Notes under the pieces: generated by a model | Seen by the model: only the letters and a program-made list of their open reading frames with translations | Databases searched by the model: none | Told to the model about the DNA's origin: nothing | Assembly: GCA_963706535.1 (NCBI GenBank) | Contig: CAVPMU010000010.1 | Span: 65,498-129,497, forward strand | Reading direction: 5' to 3' | From: RPQJ01 sp963706535 | GTDB taxonomy: Bacteria; Pseudomonadota; Gammaproteobacteria; Steroidobacterales; Steroidobacteraceae | DNA: 64,000 bases | Program-made: the position numbers and the translations under genes | Shown here: positions 43,561-53,027 of the stretch, piece by piece | Numbering within the stretch: the stretch's first letter is position 1 | Layout of the letters: each line of letters starts with the position of its first letter

Positions 43561-44594
43561 CCGCCGATGTAGTGCATCTCGATCTTGTGCAGCGGCTGCT
43601 CGCTGCGCCGCAGCTTCTCGCGCAGCTCGCTGTAGCGGTCCTCGCGCTGCGTCCATGCGCCGCGCAGCAGGTCGACCAGGTCGTCGTCGCTCGCGCCGGC
43701 GCGCAGCGGCGCGCGCAGGTCCACGCCCTGCGTCGCGAACAGGCAGGTGTAGAGCACGCCCTCGGAGGAGAGGCGCGCACGGCTGCAGGCGCCGCAGAAC
43801 GGCGCGCTCACCGAGGAGATGAAGCCGATCTCGCCGGCCCCGTCGTCGTAGGTGTAGCGCTCGGCCACCTCGCCGCGGTAGTTGCCGGGCCGGGCCGTGA
43901 CCGGCCAGCGCTCGCGGATGCGTGCGAGCAGTTCCGCGGACGGCACCACCTGGCCCGGCTGCCACTCGTTGCGGTTGCCCACGTCCATGTACTCGATCAG
44001 GCGCACGATCACCGGCGTCCCGCGGAAGCGCTCGAGCAGGTCGAGCACGGTGTGGTCGTTGACGCCACGCTGCACCACCGCGTTGACCTTGAGCGGCGTG
44101 AGCCCCGCCTCGAGCGCCGCGACGATGCCTTCCTGCACCTGCTCGAGGCCGCCGAAGCCGCCGCTCATGCGGGCGAAGACGGCCTCGTGGAGCGAGTCGA
44201 GGCTGACGGTGATGCGCTGCAGGCCGTTGCCCTTGAGTTCCGCGGCATGCTGCGCGAGCAGCACGCCGTTGGTCGTGAGCGCGACGTCCACCACGCCCTC
44301 GATCGCCGAGAGCTCGCCCACCAGGTCCGAAATGCCGGTGCGCAGCAACGGCTCGCCACCGGTGAGCCGCAGCTTGCGTGCGCCGAGGCGCACCGCCGCC
44401 CGCGCAACCCGCACGATTTCCTCGAAGCTCAGCCGCTCGCTCGCCTTCAGGAACCGGTAGCGGTCGTGGAACTGCTCCTTCGGCATGCAGTAGGGACAGC
44501 GGAAGTTGCAGCGATCCATCACGGAGATGCGCAGGTCGTGCATCGGGCGGCGGAGGCGGTCCTGCGTGGTCATGCGGTCGGCGAAGATGCTCAT
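43557..44594 (-). CDS. moaA: GTP 3',8-cyclase
   Basis: A radical SAM enzyme that converts GTP to 3',8-cyclo-GTP for molybdenum cofactor synthesis. The 345-residue protein carries the N-terminal cluster motif CNFRCPYCMP near residue 29 and the C-terminal cluster cysteines in FCGACSRARLSS and YTCLFA. It ends with the conserved MHYIGG, whose Gly-Gly tail is functional in MoaA. Start at ATG 44594, five bases after moeA. Confidence 0.97.
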   Translation of the reverse strand: MSIFADRMTTQDRLRRPMHDLRISVMDRCNFRCPYCMPKEQFHDRYRFLKASERLSFEEIVRVARAAVRLGARKLRLTGGEPLLRTGISDLVGELSAIEGVVDVALTTNGVLLAQHAAELKGNGLQRITVSLDSLHEAVFARMSGGFGGLEQVQEGIVAALEAGLTPLKVNAVVQRGVNDHTVLDLLERFRGTPVIVRLIEYMDVGNRNEWQPGQVVPSAELLARIRERWPVTARPGNYRGEVAERYTYDDGAGEIGFISSVSAPFCGACSRARLSSEGVLYTCLFATQGVDLRAPLRAGASDDDLVDLLRGAWTQREDRYSELREKLRRSEQPLHKIEMHYIGG

Positions 44595-44599
44595 CGGCA

Positions 44600-45808
44600 C
44601 TACCAGCGGCGGAAGGGCACGACCTGCCCGGCGGCGATCTCCGCGGGACCGGGCGGCAGTTCGAGGAAGCCCTCGGACCCGAGCAGCGAGACCAGGTCGC
44701 CCGAGCCGTGGGTGGGCTTCGGCATCGCGACCATGCCGAGCAGCGGGCTCGACTCGAGTTGCGCCGGCATGAACAGCCACAGCGACGGGTGCGCGCGCAG
44801 CGGGGCGCCGAGCGGCATCGACTCGACCGGCACGGTGCGCGCCCCGATCGCCGCCTGCAGCCCGGGCACCACGTAGCGCACCAGGCACACCAGCGAGGAG
44901 ACCGGATTGCCCGGCAACCCGTACACGGCCTGGCCGCCGGGCGCGATGCCGAACCACAGCGGCTTGCCCGGCCGCTGCAGGACCTTGTGGAAGACCTCGG
45001 TGACGCCGAGCGCGCGCAAGGCACTCGGCACGTGGTCGAACATGCCCATCGAGACGCCGCCCGTGAGCACCAGCGCGTCGTGGGTCGCGAGGTGCGTGGC
45101 GAGACGGTCGCGCAGCACCTGCGGATCGTCGGGCAGGCGGTCCTCGGCGACCCGCAGGAAGCCACGCAGCGCCAGCGCGCCGCGCAGGGCGTGCGCATTC
45201 GAGCTGCGGATCTGCCAGTCCTCGATCGGCTCGCCGGGCTCGACGAGTTCGTCACCCGTCGAGACGACCATGATGCGGGGTTCGGCGTGGACGTCGGCGC
45301 GGGGCAGGCCCGCAGAGGCGAGCACCGCGAGCTCCGGCCCCCCGAGCCGGGTGCCACGGGCGAGCAGCAGGTCGCCTTCGCGGCAGTCGAGGCCGCGCAC
45401 GTGGACATTGGCGAAGGGTTCGACGCGCGCTTCCGGCTCCACCTCGGCCCAGCCGTCCGCCGTGTCGATGAGTTCCACCGGGACCACGCAATCGCAGCCC
45501 GGCGGCAGCATCGCTCCCGTCATCACCTCGAGGCAGGCGTCCGGCGCCGGGAGCGCAATGGGGCGCTGGCCGGCCGCCAGCGTGCCCGCCATGCGGAAGC
45601 GGCGCTGTCCCGTGCGCCAGGCCTCGCTCGCGAAGGCGATGCCGTCCATGGTCACGCGATCGAAGGGCGGCTGGTCGCGCTCGGCGCGCACCGACTGCGC
45701 CAGCACCGCGCCCGCCAGCGAGGCGATCGGACGGGACTCTACCGGCAGCACGCCCACCCTCGCGCGGACCAGAGCCTCGGCTTCGGCGGGAGTGGACAGT
45801 GGCGCCAT
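44600..45808 (-). CDS. moeA: Molybdopterin molybdenumtransferase
   Basis: Inserts molybdate into adenylated molybdopterin. The 402-residue protein has the MoeA order of domains with DQPPFDRVTMDGIAF, EVMTGAMLPPGCDCVVP, VVSTGDELVEPGEP and LVLTGGVSMGMFDHVP, and LPGNPVSSLVCLVRYV near the end. It starts the moeA-moaA-moaC-moaD-moaE/moeB operon, together with the small gene upstream. Some of its enzymes could serve a nitrate reductase outside this window. Confidence 0.96.
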   Translation of the reverse strand: MAPLSTPAEAEALVRARVGVLPVESRPIASLAGAVLAQSVRAERDQPPFDRVTMDGIAFASEAWRTGQRRFRMAGTLAAGQRPIALPAPDACLEVMTGAMLPPGCDCVVPVELIDTADGWAEVEPEARVEPFANVHVRGLDCREGDLLLARGTRLGGPELAVLASAGLPRADVHAEPRIMVVSTGDELVEPGEPIEDWQIRSSNAHALRGALALRGFLRVAEDRLPDDPQVLRDRLATHLATHDALVLTGGVSMGMFDHVPSALRALGVTEVFHKVLQRPGKPLWFGIAPGGQAVYGLPGNPVSSLVCLVRYVVPGLQAAIGARTVPVESMPLGAPLRAHPSLWLFMPAQLESSPLLGMVAMPKPTHGSGDLVSLLGSEGFLELPPGPAEIAAGQVVPFRRW

Positions 45809-45826
45809 CGGGCTCGCGTCGAGCGC

Positions 45827-46207
45827 CTACTGCTTGGACTTGTCGGTGAACGCCTTGCGCTCGGCGTTCCAGCGGTCCGCCGTCGCGAGCAACTCGTCGA
45901 GCGCCGCGTTGTGCTTCTTGGCGTGGATGGCCTCGATCGCGCCCTTGCGCGCGGCATAGTCGGGGTCGGCCGGATCGAGCGCCACCAGCGCCTCGTTCGT
46001 CTCCTGCTCCAGGCAGGGCAGGTAGGTCTCCTGCACGGCGGCCGTGTATTCCTTGATGGCGGCCTGCGTGGCCAGCATTTCTTCCTTGGTGGCCTTGGCG
46101 CCGTTCGGGATCTCCTGCGGCGCCTGGGGGTAGATGCAGGCGGCCTGTGCGGCGGCACCGGCGAGCAGCAGCAGGGCGGCGAGGGACAGGCGGGTCTTGA
46201 ACGTCAT
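45827..46207 (-). CDS. Small exported protein of unknown function
   Basis: A 126-residue protein with a signal peptide (MTFKTRLSLAALLLLAG, cleavage near AQAA). The mature part is mostly helical and charged, with two cysteines (ACIYPQAP, LPCLEQE) that could form a disulfide. It lies 18 bases before moeA on the same strand. No motif links it to cofactor synthesis. Start chosen at ATG 46207 for the signal peptide. Confidence 0.7.
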   Translation of the reverse strand: MTFKTRLSLAALLLLAGAAAQAACIYPQAPQEIPNGAKATKEEMLATQAAIKEYTAAVQETYLPCLEQETNEALVALDPADPDYAARKGAIEAIHAKKHNAALDELLATADRWNAERKAFTDKSKQ

Positions 46208-46320
46208 TAGAGTCCTCGGCGGGATCACGGGAGCGGGAAACTATACCAGAGGGGTCCATGGACCCCCATCGCGCGCCCGGGGGTTATGCTTGGCGCCTCG
46301 AAGCGGGGGAGGAGAGCCGG

Positions 46321-47175
46321 ATGTCGGCGAGCGAGCGACCTGGGACCTACGGCGCGAGCAGCCACGGCCTGCGCGGCGATTACCGCGACATGCGGGCCGA
46401 TTACACGGTCACGCAGGACTATTCGAGCTACGGCGAGGCCGACCAGGACCGCTGGCGCCGCCTCTACGCCCGCCAGATGCGCCTCGTGCCGGGGCGGGCC
46501 TGCCCCGAGTTCCTGCGGGTGATCGACAGCCTGCGCTACGACACCGGCATCCCGCGCTTCGACGAGGTGAACGAGCGACTCTCGCGCGCCACGGGCTGGC
46601 AGGTGGTCGCGGTGCCCGGACTGCTGCCCGAGCCCGTGTTCTTCTCGCACCTCGCGGCGCGGCGCTTTCCCGTCACCGTGTGGCTGCGCGAGGAGCACGA
46701 GTTCGACTACATCGTCGAGCCCGACATCTTCCACGACTTCTTCGGCCACGTGCCGCTGCTGTTCGATCCGGTGTTCGCCGACTACATGCAGGCCTACGGC
46801 AAGGGCGGGGAGAAGGCCGACGGGCTGAACGCGCTCGAGCACCTCGCGCGGCTCTACTGGTACACGGTGGAGTTCGGCCTGGTCGAGACGCCCGAGGGCC
46901 TGCGCATCTACGGCGCCGGCATCATGTCGTCGCCGAGCGAGATCGAGTACGCGCTCGCCAGCACCGCGCCCAACCGCATCGGTTTCGACCTGCGGCGGGT
47001 CATGCGCACGCGCTACAAGATCGACAGCTTCCAGGAAACCTACTTCGTGATCGAGGATTTCGGGCAGCTGTTCCGCGAGACCGCGCCCGACTTCACGCCG
47101 CTGTACGTCGAGATCGCGGGCCAGCCGCACCTGCCGGCCAATACGGTCCTGCCGACCGACAAGGTCTTCCGCTGA
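46321..47175 (+). CDS. phhA: Phenylalanine 4-monooxygenase
   Basis: Hydroxylates phenylalanine to tyrosine with tetrahydropterin, oxygen and non-heme iron. The 284-residue bacterial enzyme has the two His ligands in the segment FHDFFGHVPLLFDP and the Glu ligand in the following YWYTVEFGLVE region. It ends soon after, with no regulatory domain. Start at ATG 46321, with GGGGGAGGAGAG upstream; an in-frame start at 46258 is not needed. Element B, on the minus strand, overlaps the last codons. Confidence 0.95.
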   Translation: MSASERPGTYGASSHGLRGDYRDMRADYTVTQDYSSYGEADQDRWRRLYARQMRLVPGRACPEFLRVIDSLRYDTGIPRFDEVNERLSRATGWQVVAVPGLLPEPVFFSHLAARRFPVTVWLREEHEFDYIVEPDIFHDFFGHVPLLFDPVFADYMQAYGKGGEKADGLNALEHLARLYWYTVEFGLVETPEGLRIYGAGIMSSPSEIEYALASTAPNRIGFDLRRVMRTRYKIDSFQETYFVIEDFGQLFRETAPDFTPLYVEIAGQPHLPANTVLPTDKVFR

Positions 47176-47366
47176 AACGCATCCAGCTCTCCCGCTGAAA
47201 CGCTCCCGGCGGAATCGCTTTCAGCTGAAATGCGCCTCCTGCGCATGCCGTAATTCGCGGATTGTTAAAGAGCGGCAGCAAGCAACTGCCATTCGATGAC
47301 GATAGGCAGGTGTAAGTGCAGGTGCAAACTGCATTTGTGGCGTAAACATGCAGAATCTCATCGCAT
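47165..47366 (-). ncRNA. Candidate non-coding element B: same leader, boxA-like site and palindromes as element A
   Basis: Read on the minus strand from 47366. The leader contains AAATGCAGTTTGC (47336-47324), identical over 13 bases to element A, and flanking bases such as ATGAG and TTCTG also match. GCTCTTTAACAAT at 47273-47261 is the boxA-like site, 51 bases further on (58 in A). TTTCAGCTGAAA and two related half-palindromes, GCGTTTCAGCGG, follow down to 47165. The last few bases overlap the 3' end of phhA in antisense. It lies before mmsA, which is transcribed the other way. Two copies of one structured arrangement suggest an RNA or DNA element rather than chance. Confidence 0.55.
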
Positions 47367-47455
47367 GCAATCCGCCCGCGCTGGCGTCACCCGTCGGACT
47401 TGGTGTCCAATAGTGGTCCCGGGACGCTTGGCCCCGGTGCAGGAGCGCATTCACC

Positions 47456-48991
<1,536 letters not shown>

Positions 48992-49018
48992 ACTTCTCGC
49001 CGACTTTTCGTCTCTCAT

Positions 49019-49095
49019 GCGGCCGTAGCTCAGTTGGATAGAGCATCAGGCTTCGAACCTGAGGGTCGGGGGTTCGAATCCCTCCGGCCGCGCCA
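49019..49095 (+). tRNA. tRNA-Arg, anticodon TCG
   Basis: A complete 77-base cloverleaf. Acceptor stem GCGGCCG pairs with CGGCCGC, the anticodon stem TCAGG pairs with CCTGA around the loop CTTCGAA, giving anticodon TCG. The T arm is GGTTCGAATC, and the discriminator G and CCA are encoded. It stands at the edge of the accessory region, a common site for island integration. Confidence 0.97.
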
Positions 49096-49141
49096 GTGAA
49101 ACATAAAGGGCCCTCCAGTCGGAGGGCCCTTTATGTTTCAC
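49096..49141 (+). terminator. Strong hairpin terminator after tRNA-Arg
   Basis: GTGAAACATAAAGGGCCCTCC pairs perfectly with its complement across AGTC, giving a 21-base-pair stem. The core is GC-rich and its 3' side ends in TTTATG; no long T run follows, but the stem would stop polymerase in both directions. Confidence 0.85.
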
Positions 49142-49585
49142 CGGTTTGGCCGGAGTGCTGTGCGATCCCCCGACGACGTCGGGGGTTCGACTACCGCGCG
49201 TCAGCGCGGTAGGACGTTGCGGCATCGCGGTTCCGAGAGCGATTCCGCAACGGCCCCAACGGGGCGGCCAATAGCGGAGCGGGGCCGCAATCCCTCCGTT
49301 GGAGATCCTGGTTTGCTGGTTCTAGGCGCACTTTCATGCGCGCTGATTGTCGCCTAGCATGTGTCCGTAGGCCCCCGTGTTACTCGGGCGGGGGTCGTCG
49401 CCTAGATGGTGGCCCCGCCGGATCAATGCGGACCGCGCCTGCCTTAAGGCCGAAATTCGTGAGTGCCTGCAGCTCGCCGACGCAAGAACCCGCTTTTCAC
49501 GGTCAACCAGCTGTAGAGTATCGCCGCGATGGCATCAACTGGGCCGCAGCAGCCCTAATCGACACTACTCAGCCACCACACCCGT
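49142..49585. other. Gene-free junction of the accessory region
   Basis: About 440 bases with no credible gene. Short hairpins are seen (CCCCGACGACGTCGGGG at 49168-49184; CTACCGCGCGTCAGCGCGGTAG at 49191-49212). GTCGGGGGTTCGA at 49178-49190 repeats 13 bases of the tRNA T arm (49065-49077), possibly a trace of an attachment site. GC content drops towards 49560. Confidence 0.45.
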
Positions 49586-51064
49586 ATGTTGCACACATTC
49601 TCTATTTCGAGCTTCCGTGCTTTCGACGAGCTTGCGACTCTTCCGCTCGCCCCGCTCACATGCCTTGTCGGCAAAAATAGCAGTGGAAAGTCATCCCTGA
49701 TCCATGCCATGTTGCTTCTTCGGCAGAGCATGGAACAAAGGGCGATCGGCTCCCGTATCCCGCAACTCAATCTCAATGGTTCACTTATCGAGGCGGGAAC
49801 TTTCGACGACATCGTTCATGGGCACGACACAAGTCAGCCGATAGGCTTTCATTTCGATGTTACGGTAGAGCTTGCCTTCCCTCGCTCGGCACGAGCGATT
49901 CAGGAAGGCCTTGTTCCACTGGATGTTCCTCGACCTCCCGCTCCCCGGTTCTGGTTTCCTGACCACGACGCATACGAATTCCTCCGGCGCCAGCGAAAGC
50001 TAAAGACGGGTCGCGTCTCCATTTCGTTGTATTTTTTGCCGGAACCACCGTTCGGTCCAACCCTTAGCAGATTAAGCATTTCTGTTGCTGACGTTGGACA
50101 GGTGAATTTTGTCCGTACCGTCGGCGAGCGCCGTGTTCAGCATTGGCGCGCTTATGCGTCTAGTTTTCCAAGTACGGCGGTCCGGATCTTGTTTCCCCAA
50201 TGGAGTTTTTTTCCTGTAGTCAGTGGCCGTCAATCAAGCCGATCCAAGGCGCCGGCCGCGGAGCGGCACCTCGTTCGCGAGTTTCTGGTAACAGCGCAAC
50301 TCGCGGCAAATGAAGTGGCACTCTACATTTCTAGCCTAAGACTGCTCGGGCCGTTCCGTACGCCACCAGCGCGCAGGTACACCTTCAGTGGAATTGGCGC
50401 CGTTGATGCGGGGTCGAGCGGCGAGAGGGCCGTGGACCTATTAATTACAGAAAAGCTGATTCGGGCACACGGGGAGCCGCTGCGAGTTGGCGTTTCTTAT
50501 TGGCTGAAGCGTCTGGGCCTTGCGCGAACGATACGAATTCGAGACGTTGCGAAAAAATCAAACATCTTCGAGCTATCTGTGTCGGGCGCGGGCGCAGCGC
50601 GTATCGCGAATTTCGCTGACGTCGGGTTCGGCGTGTCGCAGGTGCTGCCTGTGCTGGTACAGGGCTTCCTTGTTCCGCGAGGCGGCACATATATCGTGCA
50701 GCAGCCCGAACTTCATCTTCACCCGGATGCCCAGGCTGGGCTTGCCGACTTCTTCTTGTACCTGGCGTCTAGAGGTGTGCGCACGATTGTGGAAACCCAC
50801 AGTGAGTACCTGCTGCTTCGATTGAGGCGCCGACTTGCCGAGACGATAAAGCCCGTGACTATCGGGATTCCCGGCGAAAAGGTGACCGCTCCGCTATCTC
50901 TAGGGAAGGGCGATATCTCGATTGTGTATGTCGGCGAGGAGAATGGAAACGCGACCCTGCGGCCACTGGAAATCGGCAGTTCTTTTCAATTTGAGAACAT
51001 GCCGCGCGGCTTTATGAGCCAGGCGCTTGACGACCGTTTGGCCCTATTGCGCGCCCTGAAGTAG
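49586..51064 (+). CDS. AAA-family ATPase with DUF3696 C-terminal domain
   Basis: A 492-residue ABC/SMC-like ATPase of the OLD-related group. Walker A is GKNSSGKSS (29-37), the signature region is FGVSQVLPVL, and Walker B is YIVQQPELHLHP followed by QAGLADFFLYLAS and ETHSEYLLLRLRRR. The C-terminus FENMPRGFMSQALDDRLALL is typical of DUF3696. The codon use and GC are lower than in the neighbouring chromosome, so it was probably acquired. It is followed six bases later by the PIN-like gene. Such ATPases act as sensors in phage-defence and toxin systems with an adjacent nuclease; the role here is inferred. Confidence 0.85.
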   Translation: MLHTFSISSFRAFDELATLPLAPLTCLVGKNSSGKSSLIHAMLLLRQSMEQRAIGSRIPQLNLNGSLIEAGTFDDIVHGHDTSQPIGFHFDVTVELAFPRSARAIQEGLVPLDVPRPPAPRFWFPDHDAYEFLRRQRKLKTGRVSISLYFLPEPPFGPTLSRLSISVADVGQVNFVRTVGERRVQHWRAYASSFPSTAVRILFPQWSFFPVVSGRQSSRSKAPAAERHLVREFLVTAQLAANEVALYISSLRLLGPFRTPPARRYTFSGIGAVDAGSSGERAVDLLITEKLIRAHGEPLRVGVSYWLKRLGLARTIRIRDVAKKSNIFELSVSGAGAARIANFADVGFGVSQVLPVLVQGFLVPRGGTYIVQQPELHLHPDAQAGLADFFLYLASRGVRTIVETHSEYLLLRLRRRLAETIKPVTIGIPGEKVTAPLSLGKGDISIVYVGEENGNATLRPLEIGSSFQFENMPRGFMSQALDDRLALLRALK

Positions 51065-51069
51065 ATCTG

Positions 51070-51493
51070 ATGGATACCGTATACGACGCGACGGTCGTGA
51101 CCTATGCGAATGGGGATTTGGTGGGGCGCCGCAAAGGGAATATCCTTGACCGGCGCCTGCGGAGCATCGAAGAATTCTTGATGGGCGCTCGCGTGGCCTA
51201 TTACAACAAGAAACTCCTTGGCGAGTATCTGACACACGTTGTCGAATATCGAAATGATGATTGAGGCCTTTCTGACTCAGCTTTCCGAACGAGGCAGGCT
51301 TGCCAAGCGCAATAGCCTTTCTCGCCAAGACTACAGCCGGGCCCTCAAGATCGGTTGGCCAACGCATGATCAACATCTTTTGGCGGCGGGTCTGGAAGGT
51401 TCTCGGACTACGATTTTCGTAACTGAAGACGCGCACGCTAGGTGCAGCGCAGCCCTGCGTCGGCAGTTTCATCTATCCGTCGTCCAGCTGTGA
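51070..51493 (+). pseudogene. PIN-like nuclease gene split by a frameshift
   Basis: The first 64 codons (51070-51261) read MDTVYDATVVTYANGDLVGR, continue to YNKKLLGEYLTHVVEYRNDD and stop. The second frame picks up at IEAFLTQLSERGRLAKRNSLSRQDYSRA, then GWPTHDQHLLAAGLEGSRTTIFVTEDAHARC. Together they form one protein of about 140 residues with Asp residues spaced as in PIN-like nucleases (D6, D16, D in THDQHL, D in VTEDAH). Removing one base in the GATGAT repeat near 51257 joins them as YRNDIEAFL. It may be a real mutation, a sequencing error or a phase-variable site. It partners with the ATPase upstream. Confidence 0.7.
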
Positions 51494-51640
51494 TCCTGTC
51501 GCAATTCGCATCAACACAGCACTCGCCCAAAGGTCCACCGGTGCAGGCAATATCATGCTTGCGCCTTCCTATTTCGATGACCTGGGAGACGATTGCCAAG
51601 GTTAGCGGCCGAGCCGACTCGTGAGGGGCAAGACCGTAGT

Positions 51641-51696
51641 CCAGTGCCCAGATTCATCACCATTGGCGCGCCAGTGAGGATGAATCTGGGCGCTGG
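51641..51696. repeat. Long inverted repeat with a central GC palindrome
   Basis: CCAGTGCCCAGATTCATC (51641-51658) pairs at 17 of 18 positions with 51679-51696, and the 20-base middle is itself nearly palindromic (TTGGCGCGCCA). It lies 37 bases downstream of the MFS gene on the minus strand and 150 bases after the PIN-like gene. It may be a bidirectional terminator or the end of a mobile element. Confidence 0.75.
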
Positions 51697-51733
51697 TCAA
51701 TTGAGCTACCAGTACGGCTCCCGCCGCGCAGCA

Positions 51734-52921
51734 TCACGAACCAGTGTTCACCCTGCGAAACGCCGCAAGCAACGCCAAGTCGTACATGATCTTCAACACC
51801 CAACACGTCACCAGCGGTGCAGCCATCCACCCCGCGGCGAACAGCGCACCACCCAGTGACGGACTCAGCGCCGAAGCCAAGCTGCGCGGCACCGACGTGT
51901 AACTCGCCGCCGCCGCCCGTTCCGGCGGCGTGACCGCCGCCATGACGAACGCCGACCGTGTCGGCACATCCACCTGCGACAGTGCCGCGCGGAGCAGCAG
52001 CAGACCCAGGGCCACCTCGACCTGCGATGCGAAGGCCGCCGCAATGAGGGCGAGGCTGGACGGGATGAGCGTGAACACCATCGTGTTGAGCAGACCGATC
52101 CGGCGGGCGACCCACGGCGCCGCCAGTTGCGAGATCGCGGTGAGCATGCCCGCCCAGAAGAAGAAGGCGCCGGTGGCGGTCAGCGACAGCCCGAACCGCT
52201 GGAACAGCCACAGCGCCAGCAACGACTGCACCACCAGCCCTCCGGCAAACGCGTCGATCGAGAACAGCGCAGCAAGTCGGACGACGATGCCGCGCGAGGG
52301 ACCCAAGGGCGCCTGAGGATTGGGCGGCGCCTGGATCGGCGGCATCGGCAGGCGCAGGTACAGCAGCCAGACGACGAGACCGACGCCGCCATAGGCGACG
52401 AACATGATTCGCAGCGCAACGATGCGATCCACTCCGAGGTTTGCAAGGCCGTCGGGCGCAGCGGCCGCAAGCGCACCAAACGCTGCACACAACGCAGCCG
52501 TCAGACTGTAGCGAGCGAACAGCGTGGTGCGGGCATTGCCCTGCGCGGCCTCGGCCAGCCTGGAATGCTCCAATGGCAGGAACACACTGACATCCCCGGA
52601 ACTGGGGTTCAGCGTGCCCACGAAGGCGATCGCGAGTAACGGCCAGAACGCCGACAGTCCGGCGAAGCTGAGTCCAGTGGCGGCCATCAGCAGCGCAGCG
52701 GCGAGCAGCAACCGGCGATGGTGGAATCGATGTCCCCAGGTGCCCACCGCCACGGTGGCAAGCGCCGAGCCCAGCAGAGTGGCGGTGCTGAGGAGTCCCA
52801 CCTCCCAGGTGCCGAATCCCAGCGCCAGCAGGTAGGCCGGAAGCAGCACCGCGACGTAGCCGTCGACGAAGGCACGCAGCCCCCGACCGATGATCAACAG
52901 GCGTGCTTCGGTGCCTGGCAT
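51734..52921 (-). CDS. Major facilitator superfamily transporter
   Basis: A 395-residue membrane protein with twelve predicted helices. The signature of the first half, RGLRAFVDGYVAVLLPAYLLALGFGTWEVGLL, is followed by GTWGHRFHHRRLLLAAALLMA, and the second half repeats the pattern. Substrate unknown; the sequence type is common among putative efflux permeases. It is high in GC, like the core genome, though it sits among mobile elements. Start at ATG 52921. Confidence 0.88.
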   Translation of the reverse strand: MPGTEARLLIIGRGLRAFVDGYVAVLLPAYLLALGFGTWEVGLLSTATLLGSALATVAVGTWGHRFHHRRLLLAAALLMAATGLSFAGLSAFWPLLAIAFVGTLNPSSGDVSVFLPLEHSRLAEAAQGNARTTLFARYSLTAALCAAFGALAAAAPDGLANLGVDRIVALRIMFVAYGGVGLVVWLLYLRLPMPPIQAPPNPQAPLGPSRGIVVRLAALFSIDAFAGGLVVQSLLALWLFQRFGLSLTATGAFFFWAGMLTAISQLAAPWVARRIGLLNTMVFTLIPSSLALIAAAFASQVEVALGLLLLRAALSQVDVPTRSAFVMAAVTPPERAAAASYTSVPRSLASALSPSLGGALFAAGWMAAPLVTCWVLKIMYDLALLAAFRRVNTGS

Positions 52922-53027
52922 GGCGCTCTGGATTCTGCGCCACGGCTGAACACCCGCGCTACGAGCCCTCAGGGAACGACGTTGGCGGTCAGGTGCCGCG
53001 TGGGCGCAAAATAGCCCGCAGCACTAA

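Noticed and set aside
49142..49585. Small genes in the junction after the tRNA
   Set aside because: Short frames have no family features or ribosome sites and cross hairpins.
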